Shown here: one piece after another, positions 7,427 through 14,637 of the stretch
Layout of the letters: the number at the start of each line of letters is the position of its first letter
How positions within the stretch are numbered: the stretch's first letter is position 1
NCBI GenBank assembly: GCA_020344295.1
Contig: CP070819.1
Span: 1,324,578 to 1,339,214 of the forward strand
Source: Dehalococcoidia bacterium
GTDB lineage: Bacteria; Chloroflexota; Dehalococcoidia; SZUA-161
DNA: 14,637 nucleotides
Direction of reading: 5' to 3'
Made by a program: the position numbers and the translations under genes
Notes under the pieces: generated by a model
The model's database searches: none
What the model saw: only the letters and a program-made list of their open reading frames with translations
Told to the model about the DNA's origin: nothing

Positions 7427-7939
7427 TCACTCTTTCAGTCTGTATCTGTACAGGACGTACTGTGTCGTTCCTACCAGTTCGTCCCGTTGATTGTAGTAAT
7501 AATTGGTAGTTGTAATGAAATGGCCGACGCCCAGGCGCGTCTTTTTCAGTGTGGATATGCTGTCCAGTCTGGTGTTATAGTGAATTCGATCGCCTGGTCG
7601 TACGGGCAAGAGATACTCCTCGGTCCAACTGATTACGGCGGGTATGGGCAGATCTCCCAGCGGGAGGTCGAGCTGGGTGGGGCCTATATCCGCGGGCATA
7701 TCAACCGGAGGCCACCAGCGAGGATAGACCCATGTCGATAACATGGCGGGAGGACTGATAACGCTCCCGTACTCACTTTCTGCAGCGTACCCCTCGTCGG
7801 TATAGAGCGGGTTTGCATCCTCTACCATCTCACACCAGTGTCTGATCATCGCCCTGTTAACCTCATCGGGTCCCTCTACAAAGCCGGACACCCGCCCGAT
7901 ATAATTCTGCAGCTCAGGTGATAGCTCGCTGGTTGTCAC
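7427..7939 (-). CDS. MaoC N-terminal-type (FAS1-like) dehydratase subunit
   Basis: This 170-residue hot-dog protein resembles the N-terminal half (MaoC_dehydrat_N type) of double-hot-dog hydratases. Characteristic segments are IRHWCEMVEDANPLYTDEGY near residues 32-51, SPPAMLSTWVYPRWW in the middle, and LPVRPGDRIHYNTRLDSI before a C-terminal strand run ending in TQYVLYRYRLKE. It probably pairs with the single-domain MaoC protein encoded 46 bases downstream. Together they would hydrate the product of the acyl-CoA dehydrogenase encoded just upstream. The start codon is GTG at 7939, supported by AGGAG 6 bases before it. Which of the two subunits is catalytic cannot be proved from sequence; the other one has the clearer His motif. 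Confidence 0.85.
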   Translation of the reverse strand: MTTSELSPELQNYIGRVSGFVEGPDEVNRAMIRHWCEMVEDANPLYTDEGYAAESEYGSVISPPAMLSTWVYPRWWPPVDMPADIGPTQLDLPLGDLPIPAVISWTEEYLLPVRPGDRIHYNTRLDSISTLKKTRLGVGHFITTTNYYYNQRDELVGTTQYVLYRYRLKE

Positions 7940-7981
7940 TCAGCTCTCCTATACAATCCGCATTTGTTGCCCGGACGTCTT

Positions 7982-9178
7982 TCACCAGCTTCTAGGGAGG
8001 CCGCACCCCATGGAACTCACAATGTTTCTCATTACCTCCGAGGTACCGCCTCCAAAATTGAATCCGATGCTTATCTGGTAGTTAGTCTCGAATGAGCCCT
8101 GCAGGGGTGCCCATCTCGACTCTTTAACCTGGCCATACATTCCCATGATCTGGTTGCCCGTATATACAACCCGCTGCAGCAGCTCGGTGGCAAATACCTT
8201 CGCCGCGGCAGCTAGAGGAGCGGCCTCTATCAGACCGCCTTTGCTCTGGACTCCGACTATAGAGTATGCAAGGGCGCGACCGGCTTCGATCTCGATCGCC
8301 AGCTGAGCCAGCCTGTCCCGCACAAGAGGGTCCTTGATCAGCAGTTGGCCTCCCGGTCTCGGCTCCCTGCAGTACTCTATCAGGTCCTCCATTTCCCGTT
8401 TGCAGACCGAGAACATAAATATCATCGACCTTTCGTAGTTCGACGTCATTTGTGAGGCCATCCAGCCCTGGTTCTCCTCGCCGACCATGTTGCGGGCCGG
8501 TACCCGAACGTCATCGAAAAAGACCTCGTTGAACAGGTGTGTACCGTCCATAGCGTGCAGTGGGTTTACCGTGATGCCTGGAGTCTTCATGTCTATCAGG
8601 AAGAACGACAGCCCGCGGCTTCTCTTCTCATTGGGATCGGTTCTGGCCAGCATGTTGCACCAGTCAGCACGGTGTGCGCCCGTGGTCCATATTTTCTGGC
8701 CGTTTATGATATAGTTGCTACCATCCCGCACTGCCTGGGTCGTGAGGGATGCCAGATCGGAGCCGGCTTTGGGCTCGCTCCAGCACTGGCACCAGAACGT
8801 CTCCCCTCGCCCCAACGGAATGAGATGCTCCATTTTCTGCTCTTCGTTTCCACTCGCGATAAGGGTAGGGGCGAGGACATTTACACCCAGAGCGTCGATG
8901 CCTGCTCCCTTGTAGTAGCCCATCACCTCGCTGAAGATAAACTGCTCTATCAGGGGGGCATCCTGCCCTCCATATGCCTTCGGCCACGGACGAGATAGCC
9001 AGCCTTTCGCCCCGAGCTTCTTCGCCATCTGCGTATGAAACTTCCAGCAGGCATCGCTGGCAAACATAGCTTCATGGGATGCCCACCATTCGGATGGAGC
9101 GTTCTTCATCTCCGTCTTGAAGAAGCTCTCGAATTCCTCTCTCAGGGCTTCCTGCTCCGGAGTGAGCTTAAAGTCCAT
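7982..9178 (-). CDS. Acyl-CoA dehydrogenase
   Basis: This 398-residue FAD-dependent enzyme would introduce the alpha-beta double bond into an acyl-CoA. The N-terminal helices (MDFKLTPEQEALREEFESFF), the flavin-binding segment QCWSEPKAGSDLASL (131-145), IWTTGAHRADW (164-173) and the C-terminal GGGTSEVMRNIV (376-387) are standard family marks. In many members the catalytic Glu stands just before GTSE. Here that position is Gly (FGGGTSE). A Glu is present at E249 in NYERS, the alternative catalytic-base position known from isovaleryl- and long-chain acyl-CoA dehydrogenases, so the enzyme may still be active. It lies 17 bases after the thiolase stop and 42 bases before the first MaoC-type gene. 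A GAGGT sequence precedes the ATG. The substrate is unknown. Confidence 0.92.
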   Translation of the reverse strand: MDFKLTPEQEALREEFESFFKTEMKNAPSEWWASHEAMFASDACWKFHTQMAKKLGAKGWLSRPWPKAYGGQDAPLIEQFIFSEVMGYYKGAGIDALGVNVLAPTLIASGNEEQKMEHLIPLGRGETFWCQCWSEPKAGSDLASLTTQAVRDGSNYIINGQKIWTTGAHRADWCNMLARTDPNEKRSRGLSFFLIDMKTPGITVNPLHAMDGTHLFNEVFFDDVRVPARNMVGEENQGWMASQMTSNYERSMIFMFSVCKREMEDLIEYCREPRPGGQLLIKDPLVRDRLAQLAIEIEAGRALAYSIVGVQSKGGLIEAAPLAAAAKVFATELLQRVVYTGNQIMGMYGQVKESRWAPLQGSFETNYQISIGFNFGGGTSEVMRNIVSSMGCGLPRSW

Positions 9179-9195
9179 GCGTTACCTCTATGCGG

Positions 9196-10464
9196 CTAGA
9201 CTTTCTCGGTCTCAAGTGGCTCCAGGAAAGTGGCGCGCCCGTCCCCGTAATCCTCTCTTTCCACCACGATAGCTGTCCCCTGTCCCATACCGCCACATAT
9301 CGATGCTACACCATATCTGGAGCCGCGGCGGTTCATCTCATGCGCCAGTGTACCCAGCATCCGTATCCCGCTGGCTCCGACGGCGTGACCGATACAGCAG
9401 GCGCCGCCGTTAACATTCATTTTCTCCGGGTCTACCTTGAATTCCTTTATTAAAGCTATTGGCACTACCGCGAAGGCCTCGTTCGTCTCCCACAGGTCCA
9501 CATCATTAGGGGAGATGCCGGCTCGCTCCAGTGCTTTTTTAGATGCCAGATATGCGCTGTAGCCCATGATCGCGGGATCACAGCCTGCCACGGCGACCGA
9601 TCTTATGGTGACCATGGGTTTCAGACCCAGCTTTAGGGCTTTTTCCTTCAGCATCAGCAAGGCCATCGAAGCGCCGTCGCTCTCCTTGGATGAGCTGGCG
9701 GCATTGACCTTACCATCCGGTTTATATACCGGTGGCAGAGTGCGTATTTTCTCTATGTTCGAGTCCGGCCGGACATCCTGATCATAGTCGACGACCTCGA
9801 CATTCCCTTCCGGTGTTTTAACCTCTATGGGAACGATCTCATACTTGAACTTGCCTTCCTGCTGTGCTGCCGCTGCCTTTAGATTGCTCCTCAAAGCCCA
9901 CTGGTCCATGTCTTCCCTAGAAATGTCCAGCATATCGGCTACATTCTCGGCGGTGATGCCCATACCCATCAGGGCATCGGGATCAACTCGTGCAACCATC
10001 TTAGGATTTGGATTGCCGCGCGCCGCAAAATCCTTGGCCAGAGCTAGAATATCTGTTTCAGGGGTGATCACGGGATTCGGGAAGTGGGAGAGGCTCTCTA
10101 TGCCTCCGGATATGATGACATCTGCGGCACCCGTTTGAATGGCCATTACGCCGATCTGGGCCCCTGCCAGACTCGAGCCGCACGCGCGGTCAACGGACAA
10201 GCCGGGGACCTCGAAAGGAAAACCGGCACTCAGTGTTATGTTACGCGCGGCCTGCGCCTGCTCTGCTATCTGCGTCGGTGTTCCGATGATGATATCATCG
10301 ACAGAGGCGGGATCAATCATGGTTCGTTTCATGAGTGCCTGAATCGCTGCTAAACCGAGGTCGTCCGAGCGAACGTCTGTGAAGAATCCCGGCCTTTTCT
10401 CGCTGGCCCTGCCAAAAGGCGTTCGCACGAAATCCACGAGTACTGCTTCCCTTAGTTCAGCCAT
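9196..10464 (-). CDS. Thiolase (acetyl-CoA acyltransferase)
   Basis: This 422-residue classical thiolase would cleave a 3-ketoacyl-CoA with CoA, or run the reverse condensation. The nucleophilic Cys is C95 in DRACGSSLAG. The NEAFA motif gives N328 and E329, the catalytic His is H360 in GGACCIGHAVGASG, and the second Cys is C390 in CGGMGQG. The loop after the His has Ala where most thiolases have Pro (GHA rather than GHP), and two adjacent Cys precede it. A short charged C-terminal tail (about residues 404-422) follows the usual end of the fold. AGGAGG is 7 bases before the ATG. The neighbouring genes are the other beta-oxidation enzymes, which supports a degradative role. Confidence 0.93.
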   Translation of the reverse strand: MAELREAVLVDFVRTPFGRASEKRPGFFTDVRSDDLGLAAIQALMKRTMIDPASVDDIIIGTPTQIAEQAQAARNITLSAGFPFEVPGLSVDRACGSSLAGAQIGVMAIQTGAADVIISGGIESLSHFPNPVITPETDILALAKDFAARGNPNPKMVARVDPDALMGMGITAENVADMLDISREDMDQWALRSNLKAAAAQQEGKFKYEIVPIEVKTPEGNVEVVDYDQDVRPDSNIEKIRTLPPVYKPDGKVNAASSSKESDGASMALLMLKEKALKLGLKPMVTIRSVAVAGCDPAIMGYSAYLASKKALERAGISPNDVDLWETNEAFAVVPIALIKEFKVDPEKMNVNGGACCIGHAVGASGIRMLGTLAHEMNRRGSRYGVASICGGMGQGTAIVVEREDYGDGRATFLEPLETEKV

Positions 10465-10515
10465 TTCTTTTCCTCCTTGTATGCTTATAGATTGAAGGTG
10501 CTCTGTCCCCCAGCA

Positions 10516-11682
10516 CTAAGCTGCCTTCGAAGTGGAGAGCTCGGCCAGGACTTTCTCAGCACCATCGACCATGTCCTCGATCACCTGTTTTGCCGTTTTC
10601 GGTTCTTTGATCATGCCCAGTATCTGTCCGGCGGGTGTCGGTATTATATCTGCCCTCTCGTTCCGGAAAGCCCCATCCATTATAGGCAGGATCGAGATCG
10701 ATTGTAGAGGCATTGGCAGCGTGGGGACACCGGATTTCTCCCAGGCATCTACCAGCGCGTTTTTCATCACCCTCATTCGTTTCCCTGAATATACTTTGGT
10801 GACCACCGTGTCATCTTCTGTCCCTCTGAAAATATTCTGCTTAAGATAATGCTCGAAGAGTGACTCTTTAGTAGTAATGAAGATAGTTCCACACCATACG
10901 CCCACTGCTCCCAGCGCTAGGGCGGCTACGAGCCCTCTGCCATCGCCTATGCCTCCGGCAGCCACTACTGGAGTGGGGGAAACCGCATCTACAACTTGAG
11001 GGATCAGCGGCATGGTGGCGATCCTGCTGTTGTGCCCCCCGGCTTCATGCCCCTGCGCCACAATCAGATCGACGCCTGCTTGGGCAACTTTACGGGCAGC
11101 TCTGACGTGTCCAACCACACTGATAACCTTTGTTCCATGTTGGTGCAGCTTGTCCACCCACGGTCCCGGATCTCCCAGCCCCGCCGCATATACCGGGACG
11201 CGATGCTCGAGGATAACCTCGATTTGCTGGTTGAAGAGGTCAGCTGACCAGGCCTTATCGTCAGCCTGTTCCGACATCGAGTGTCCTGCTGTCGCCTCCT
11301 TCACTGAGTCAGCCGGCTCTGATTTATCTACACCCAGTTCTACAACCAGCCTCTTCACGAGTTCATCCTGCTCCTGGCCCAGCGAGGATAGGTCGGCTTT
11401 GAATTCGGCAGTTGTACCCTTCTCGGGGACCTCAGCCGGTAACACTGTATCGACGCCGAAGGGCATGTCGGTGAGGCTCTTGGTCTTCCTGATCATCTCG
11501 TCCATCTCTTGAGGAGCCATGAAAACACAGCCCAGAACCCCCAGCCCGCCTGCGTTGGAGACCGCCGCAACCAGCTCCGGGCCGGAGATGGGGCCGCTTA
11601 TTCCGCCCATCCCGGCCAGAATGATGGGATACTGGATATCGAACATATCGCAGAGCTTCGTTTGGAGTGGGCTACGGGCCAT
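10516..11682 (-). CDS. Nitronate-monooxygenase/2-nitropropane-dioxygenase-like flavoprotein (copy 1, with insertion)
   Basis: This FMN-binding TIM-barrel protein has 388 residues from ATG 11682. The frame stays open to 11766, but that would overlap the upstream gene. AAAGGAG lies 6 bases before ATG 11682, where the family-typical LQTKLCDMFDIQYPI start begins. The flavin and phosphate motifs are GMGGISGP (24-31), NAGGLGVLG (43-51) and AAGGIGDGRG (241-250). The His in GHEAGGH (H217) is at the family's catalytic position. Compared with copy 2 it has an insertion at about residues 84-155 that is charged and probably helical (AEFKADLSSLGQEQDELVK). In an anaerobic operon an oxygen-dependent nitronate oxidation is unlikely, so a role as an enoyl-CoA or related flavin reductase (FabK shares this fold) is a possible alternative. 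The true reaction is unknown. Confidence 0.88.
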   Translation of the reverse strand: MARSPLQTKLCDMFDIQYPIILAGMGGISGPISGPELVAAVSNAGGLGVLGCVFMAPQEMDEMIRKTKSLTDMPFGVDTVLPAEVPEKGTTAEFKADLSSLGQEQDELVKRLVVELGVDKSEPADSVKEATAGHSMSEQADDKAWSADLFNQQIEVILEHRVPVYAAGLGDPGPWVDKLHQHGTKVISVVGHVRAARKVAQAGVDLIVAQGHEAGGHNSRIATMPLIPQVVDAVSPTPVVAAGGIGDGRGLVAALALGAVGVWCGTIFITTKESLFEHYLKQNIFRGTEDDTVVTKVYSGKRMRVMKNALVDAWEKSGVPTLPMPLQSISILPIMDGAFRNERADIIPTPAGQILGMIKEPKTAKQVIEDMVDGAEKVLAELSTSKAA

Positions 11683-11688
11683 TCCGTT

Positions 11689-11695
11689 CTCCTTT
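11689..11695 (-). promoter_or_regulatory. Shine-Dalgarno that fixes the start of NMO-like copy 1
   Basis: AAAGGAG on the minus strand stands 6 bases before ATG 11682. It supports this start over the longer open frame to 11766, which would overlap the upstream gene and add 28 residues without family similarity. Confidence 0.7.
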
Positions 11696-11737
11696 AGAAC
11701 CATTCTGTTTATAGACTGGACTGACTTCGAATTCTGG

Positions 11738-12715
11738 TTAGCCAATAGTGCTGTTAAGGCGCTCACGAATAACGGTCACTTCGTTCATCAGTCTGTCAAC
11801 CAGCTCCTTGACGGTGGGGACATCGTGTATCTGGGCAACGACCTGGCCAATGGACATTATTGTCCAATCGGCTTCCCCTATCTCTGCCGCATGTTTGCCC
11901 TTGCCACCACCGATAATCTCCAGGATATCCTCCATTGAGGCGCCGTTCTGTTCCATCTCCTCGATATGCTCCGTGAGCGCGTTGCGTAAAGCCCTCATCG
12001 GATCGCCCTTGCTGTGGAATGTGAGTGTGGTATCGGTTTCTCTGGCCTCGATGAGTCTTTGTTTTATATTTTGGTGGACGGGACACTCCTGAGTGGCCAT
12101 GAACACCGATCCTATACACACTCCTTCAGCCCCCAGTGCTAATGCAGCTACGATTCCCCTGGCATCGCCGATCCCTCCGCCGGCGATTACTGGGATCTTT
12201 ACAGCGTCGGCTACCAGTGGAAAAAGGACGAAGCTGCCGACCGGGTTTCTGCCAGGGTGTCCAGCTGCCTCGTAGCCTACAACCTCGACCAGATCAGCTC
12301 CAAGGCGCTCCGCGGTTACCGCATGTCTTACTCCAATGCACTTATGCATTAACCTGACATTGGCGCTCTTGATACGTTCGACGAGATGTTCAGGGCTCCG
12401 GCCCGAGGTTTCGATTACAGGGACTCCCTCCTCAATTGCGGCATCGGTATATTCCACCGGGTCCAGCGGACTCAGCATCGGAAACAGGTTTATATTCAAG
12501 CCAAATGGTTTGTCGGTTAGGCTTTTCGTTTTCCGGATCTCTTCCTTGAGCTCCTTGGTGGTACGGAAGGGTACCGACGCCAGGCAGGTGAATATGCCGG
12601 CATTGGCCGCAGCGGCCACGAACTCCGCAAAGGATTGGTATCCCATGGTTCCCATGACGATGGGATGTTCAACCCCCAGAATCTCGGTGACCCTCGTCTT
12701 GATCTTGCCGGTCAC
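11738..12715 (-). CDS. Nitronate-monooxygenase-like flavoprotein (copy 2)
   Basis: This 325-residue FMN-binding TIM-barrel protein is a paralogue of the following gene, sharing the EI/MIRKTKSLTDKPFG segment, the His motif and GGGIGDARGIVAALALGA. The flavin-site segments are GTMGYQSFAEFVAAAANAG (22-40) and AGGGIGDARG (178-187). The catalytic-type His is H153 in GYEAAGHPG. It lacks the long insertion of copy 1. The start codon is GTG at 12715, with AAGGAGG 5 bases upstream. Such proteins are routinely labelled nitronate monooxygenase. Here, among CoA enzymes in a probable anaerobe, an enoyl-thioester reductase or isomerase-like flavin role is equally possible. Adjacent copies could form a heteromer. 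Confidence 0.88.
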   Translation of the reverse strand: MTGKIKTRVTEILGVEHPIVMGTMGYQSFAEFVAAAANAGIFTCLASVPFRTTKELKEEIRKTKSLTDKPFGLNINLFPMLSPLDPVEYTDAAIEEGVPVIETSGRSPEHLVERIKSANVRLMHKCIGVRHAVTAERLGADLVEVVGYEAAGHPGRNPVGSFVLFPLVADAVKIPVIAGGGIGDARGIVAALALGAEGVCIGSVFMATQECPVHQNIKQRLIEARETDTTLTFHSKGDPMRALRNALTEHIEEMEQNGASMEDILEIIGGGKGKHAAEIGEADWTIMSIGQVVAQIHDVPTVKELVDRLMNEVTVIRERLNSTIG

Positions 12716-12774
12716 CCGTGCCTCCTTATTAGGAACAGGTCCTGCCCTCCCAATTTGAAATGAACGGTTATCAG

Positions 12775-13602
12775 CTATTTACCTTTGAAGTGAGGCTCGC
12801 GTTTCTCCAGGAATGCCGTTGCGGCCTCCATGAAGTCCTCGGTATTGAGGAGCTTGGCCTGTGATACCTCTTCCTGCTTCAGTTGCTCGATGAAATCCAT
12901 CTCAACCATTGCGTTGTATAGGTCTGCCTTGGCCATCTGTACCGCCAGCGGTGGATTCTTGGCTATCTTGCCGGCCAGTTCCCTGGCAGCATTCATAAGC
13001 TCATCATGTGGGACGATCCTGTTGACGAGTCCTATTCGGTCGGCTTCCGCAGCATCGATGGTGTCACCGGTGAGTATCATCTCGCAGGCTTTGGGGAAAC
13101 CCACAATCCGAGGTAGTGTAAAGGAACCCCCAGTATCTGGGACAATGCCTCTTTTAACGAATACCATAGCGAATCTGGCCTGATCAGAGGCGATCCTCAT
13201 ATCACAGGCGAGTACCATTGAACAAGACGCACCGATTACCGGTCCGTTTATAGCGGCGATCACAGGTTTGGCCATGTTTCTTATCCGGACAACACCGCCG
13301 ACTATGGTTCCTTTACCATAGGTCTGATCATCGGGGAGTGGAGACACCTCTTCGCCGCCTCCTTCCTTGGCAACCAACCCTTCTGCATCGGTAAATATGC
13401 TGAGGTCTATGCCGGTGGAGAAATACTTACCGTTTCCGGTAATGATCACAGCTTTCACGTCGTTATCCTCGCCAACCACCCTCATTACATCGTCGAATTC
13501 TACCATCATCCTGAAATCAAATGAGTTGCCTGCGTCCGGTCGGTTTAAAGTCACTATGGCGACCGGCCCCTCTTTTTCCAGAGTAAGCGATTTATAGGCC
13601 AT
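12775..13602 (-). CDS. Enoyl-CoA hydratase/isomerase (crotonase) family protein
   Basis: This 275-residue crotonase-fold enzyme acts on an acyl-CoA double bond. The oxyanion-hole segments are GKYFSTGIDLSIF (58-70) and INGPVIGASCSMVLACDMRI (118-137). The active-site run is FAMVFVKRGIVPDTGGSF (144-161). In hydratases the residue aligned with F148 is the catalytic Glu of the Q-P-E motif. Here it is Phe, while D156 in PDTGG is kept. That pattern is typical of isomerase-type members such as PaaG-like or delta3-delta2-enoyl-CoA isomerases. A double-bond shift is therefore more likely than simple hydration, which the MaoC pair could supply. The C-terminus AFLEKREPHFKGK is standard. AAAGGAGG is 6 bases before the ATG. 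Confidence 0.9.
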   Translation of the reverse strand: MAYKSLTLEKEGPVAIVTLNRPDAGNSFDFRMMVEFDDVMRVVGEDNDVKAVIITGNGKYFSTGIDLSIFTDAEGLVAKEGGGEEVSPLPDDQTYGKGTIVGGVVRIRNMAKPVIAAINGPVIGASCSMVLACDMRIASDQARFAMVFVKRGIVPDTGGSFTLPRIVGFPKACEMILTGDTIDAAEADRIGLVNRIVPHDELMNAARELAGKIAKNPPLAVQMAKADLYNAMVEMDFIEQLKQEEVSQAKLLNTEDFMEAATAFLEKREPHFKGK

Positions 13603-13629
13603 TTGCTGCCTCCTTTTATTCTGGGCTCG

Positions 13630-14022
13630 CTATTCAGCCTTTTTAAACGCGTGAAGTGTTATATTATCGCTGATCTTCTCGAAGTCAACCTCCACAGGCA
13701 TGCCGATATATACTTCCTCGGGTGACATGAGCCCATGAGTTATCAGACGGGGCCCTTCTTCCAGTTCCACCAGCAGCACCGGCCAGGGGTAGGGCATGGT
13801 CGCGTGCTGGATTGTATAGCTGTGTACGGTTCCCTTGCCGCTGCAGCGAGCCCATTCATAGTTAAAGGAGTTGCAGAAAGGACACATCTCGATCGGCCAG
13901 AAGCGGAATTTACCGCAGTCCGTGCACTTCTGCAGCAGCAGCTCATGTCTTTTAAGGCCATCGTAGTATTCCTGGTTAATGGGGCCCGGCCAGGGTTCTA
14001 AACGTGGTACATCGGTAGTCAT
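13630..14022 (-). CDS. DUF35 zinc-ribbon/OB-fold acyl-CoA-binding protein
   Basis: This 130-residue DUF35-family protein has a rubredoxin-like zinc ribbon followed by an OB fold. The zinc ligands are C33, C36, C47 and C50, and the OB-fold strands include GKGTVHSYTIQHATMP and PVLLVELEEGPRLITHGL. Proteins of this family bind to thiolase-like or HMG-CoA-synthase-like partners and are thought to help channel the acyl-CoA. That partner is almost certainly the thiolase-like protein encoded 12 bases upstream. In actinobacterial steroid side-chain clusters the DUF35 domain is fused to a MaoC protein; here it is free-standing. GAGGAGG lies 6 bases before the ATG. Confidence 0.92.
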   Translation of the reverse strand: MTTDVPRLEPWPGPINQEYYDGLKRHELLLQKCTDCGKFRFWPIEMCPFCNSFNYEWARCSGKGTVHSYTIQHATMPYPWPVLLVELEEGPRLITHGLMSPEEVYIGMPVEVDFEKISDNITLHAFKKAE

Positions 14023-14034
14023 ATCATGCCTCCT

Positions 14035-14637
14035 CTAGAGTGAATGCAGAATCACCGCACTGGTGGGTATACCGCTTCCTGAAGTAACCAGCACAGTTTT
14101 ACAGTCAGGCACCTGCACGGGTGAGGTGCCTCTTATCTGGCGCACACCCTCAACCACCTGATTCATGCCGTGAATGTAAGCCTCGGACAGACATCCGCCG
14201 CTCGTGTTAGTGGGGAGTCTGCCGTCTATTTGTAGCGCTCCATCCCTGACGAAGGGGCCGCCCTCGCCCAGTTTACAGAAACCGAAGCTCTCCAGCTGCA
14301 TGATGACCAGCGGGGTAAAGGCATCGTAGAACTGTACGCAATCGATGTCCTCGGGACCAATGCCGGCTTCCTTCCATAGATACGGGGCGAGGCGTGTGTA
14401 CTCCTCGAGGTCGGCGATGTTCTCGCGCTGATAGCTGGTCATCATCTCCATCCAGCTGCCCATTCCCTGTTCGGCCGCCATTATATAGGCCGGCTTCTGT
14501 TTCAGGTCTTTAGCCCGTTCAGGTGAAGTAATGATCATGGCGCAGGCGCCGTCGGTCTCCTGGCAATAGTCGAACAGGCGAAGCGGATAGGAGATCATTC
14601 TGGCATTGGCGTGGTCCTCGAGGGTCAGCGGTCTGCC
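14035..14637 (-). CDS. Thiolase-like (lipid-transfer/SCP-x type) protein, N-terminus cut by window edge
   Basis: Only the last 201 residues are visible. The frame is open to the right edge and in it the segment starts GRPLTLEDHANARMI. The ATG at 14598 is internal, not a start. The segment PLRLFDYCQETDGACAMIIT is the thiolase core, and QFYDAFTPLVIMQLESFGFC followed by NTSGGCLSEAYIHGMN (with the family His) belongs to the C-terminal thiolase domain of the lipid-transfer/SCP-x-like group. It ends in VLVTSGSGIPTSAVILHSL. The nucleophilic Cys region lies outside the window, so thiolase and retro-aldolase (Ltp2-like) activity cannot be told apart. A DUF35 gene follows within 12 bases, the usual partner arrangement. 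Confidence 0.9.
   Translation of the reverse strand, partial: GRPLTLEDHANARMISYPLRLFDYCQETDGACAMIITSPERAKDLKQKPAYIMAAEQGMGSWMEMMTSYQRENIADLEEYTRLAPYLWKEAGIGPEDIDCVQFYDAFTPLVIMQLESFGFCKLGEGGPFVRDGALQIDGRLPTNTSGGCLSEAYIHGMNQVVEGVRQIRGTSPVQVPDCKTVLVTSGSGIPTSAVILHSL

Noticed and set aside
11683..11766. Longer N-terminus for the NMO-like copy 1
   Set aside because: The extra 28 residues lack family similarity and overlap the upstream gene, and ATG 11682 has a good Shine-Dalgarno.

Overview
All fifteen genes lie on the minus strand. They are tightly packed, with gaps of 10 to 68 bases, and most have a clear Shine-Dalgarno sequence, so the window looks like the inside of one long operon. Transcription runs from the right edge to the left edge; the first and last genes are cut by the window ends. 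I saw no tRNA, rRNA, CRISPR array, insertion sequence, promoter or terminator, and no gene-free stretch longer than 68 bases. The gene content (tungsten-type aldehyde oxidoreductase, molybdopterin oxidoreductase with a four-cluster ferredoxin subunit, many CoA enzymes) points to a strict anaerobe with fairly GC-rich DNA. Dehalococcoidia-like Chloroflexota or Desulfobacterota are my best guesses, by general resemblance only.

Right half (about 6.9 to 14.6 kb): a beta-oxidation-like module. In transcription order it holds a thiolase-like lipid-transfer-type protein (partial), its DUF35 zinc-ribbon/OB-fold partner, a crotonase of the isomerase-like subtype, two nitronate-monooxygenase-like flavoproteins, a classical thiolase, an acyl-CoA dehydrogenase and two separate MaoC-type hot-dog proteins. 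Together these could desaturate, hydrate, isomerise and cleave an acyl-CoA. The combination of acyl-CoA dehydrogenase, paired MaoC halves, DUF35 and thiolase-like protein resembles the sets used for steroid or branched side chains in actinobacteria, but the substrate cannot be read from the sequence.

Left half (1 to about 6.9 kb): a redox module. A zinc-dependent alcohol dehydrogenase is followed by an AOR-family oxidoreductase, two small cysteine-rich paralogues of unknown function, a DMSO-reductase-family catalytic subunit without a Tat signal, and a DmsB-like ferredoxin subunit. Alcohol to aldehyde to acid conversion feeding the CoA module is plausible but inferred.

The most interesting observation is in the first small paralogue (3305-3826). 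Its reading frame is intact except for one in-frame TGA at codon 57. That codon aligns with a cysteine (C49) in the neighbouring paralogue. Ten bases after the TGA there is a perfect 7-bp hairpin with a GUG loop, close to the geometry of bacterial SECIS elements. This gene is therefore a candidate new selenoprotein with a Sec-Cys pair, which standard gene calling would truncate or call a pseudogene.
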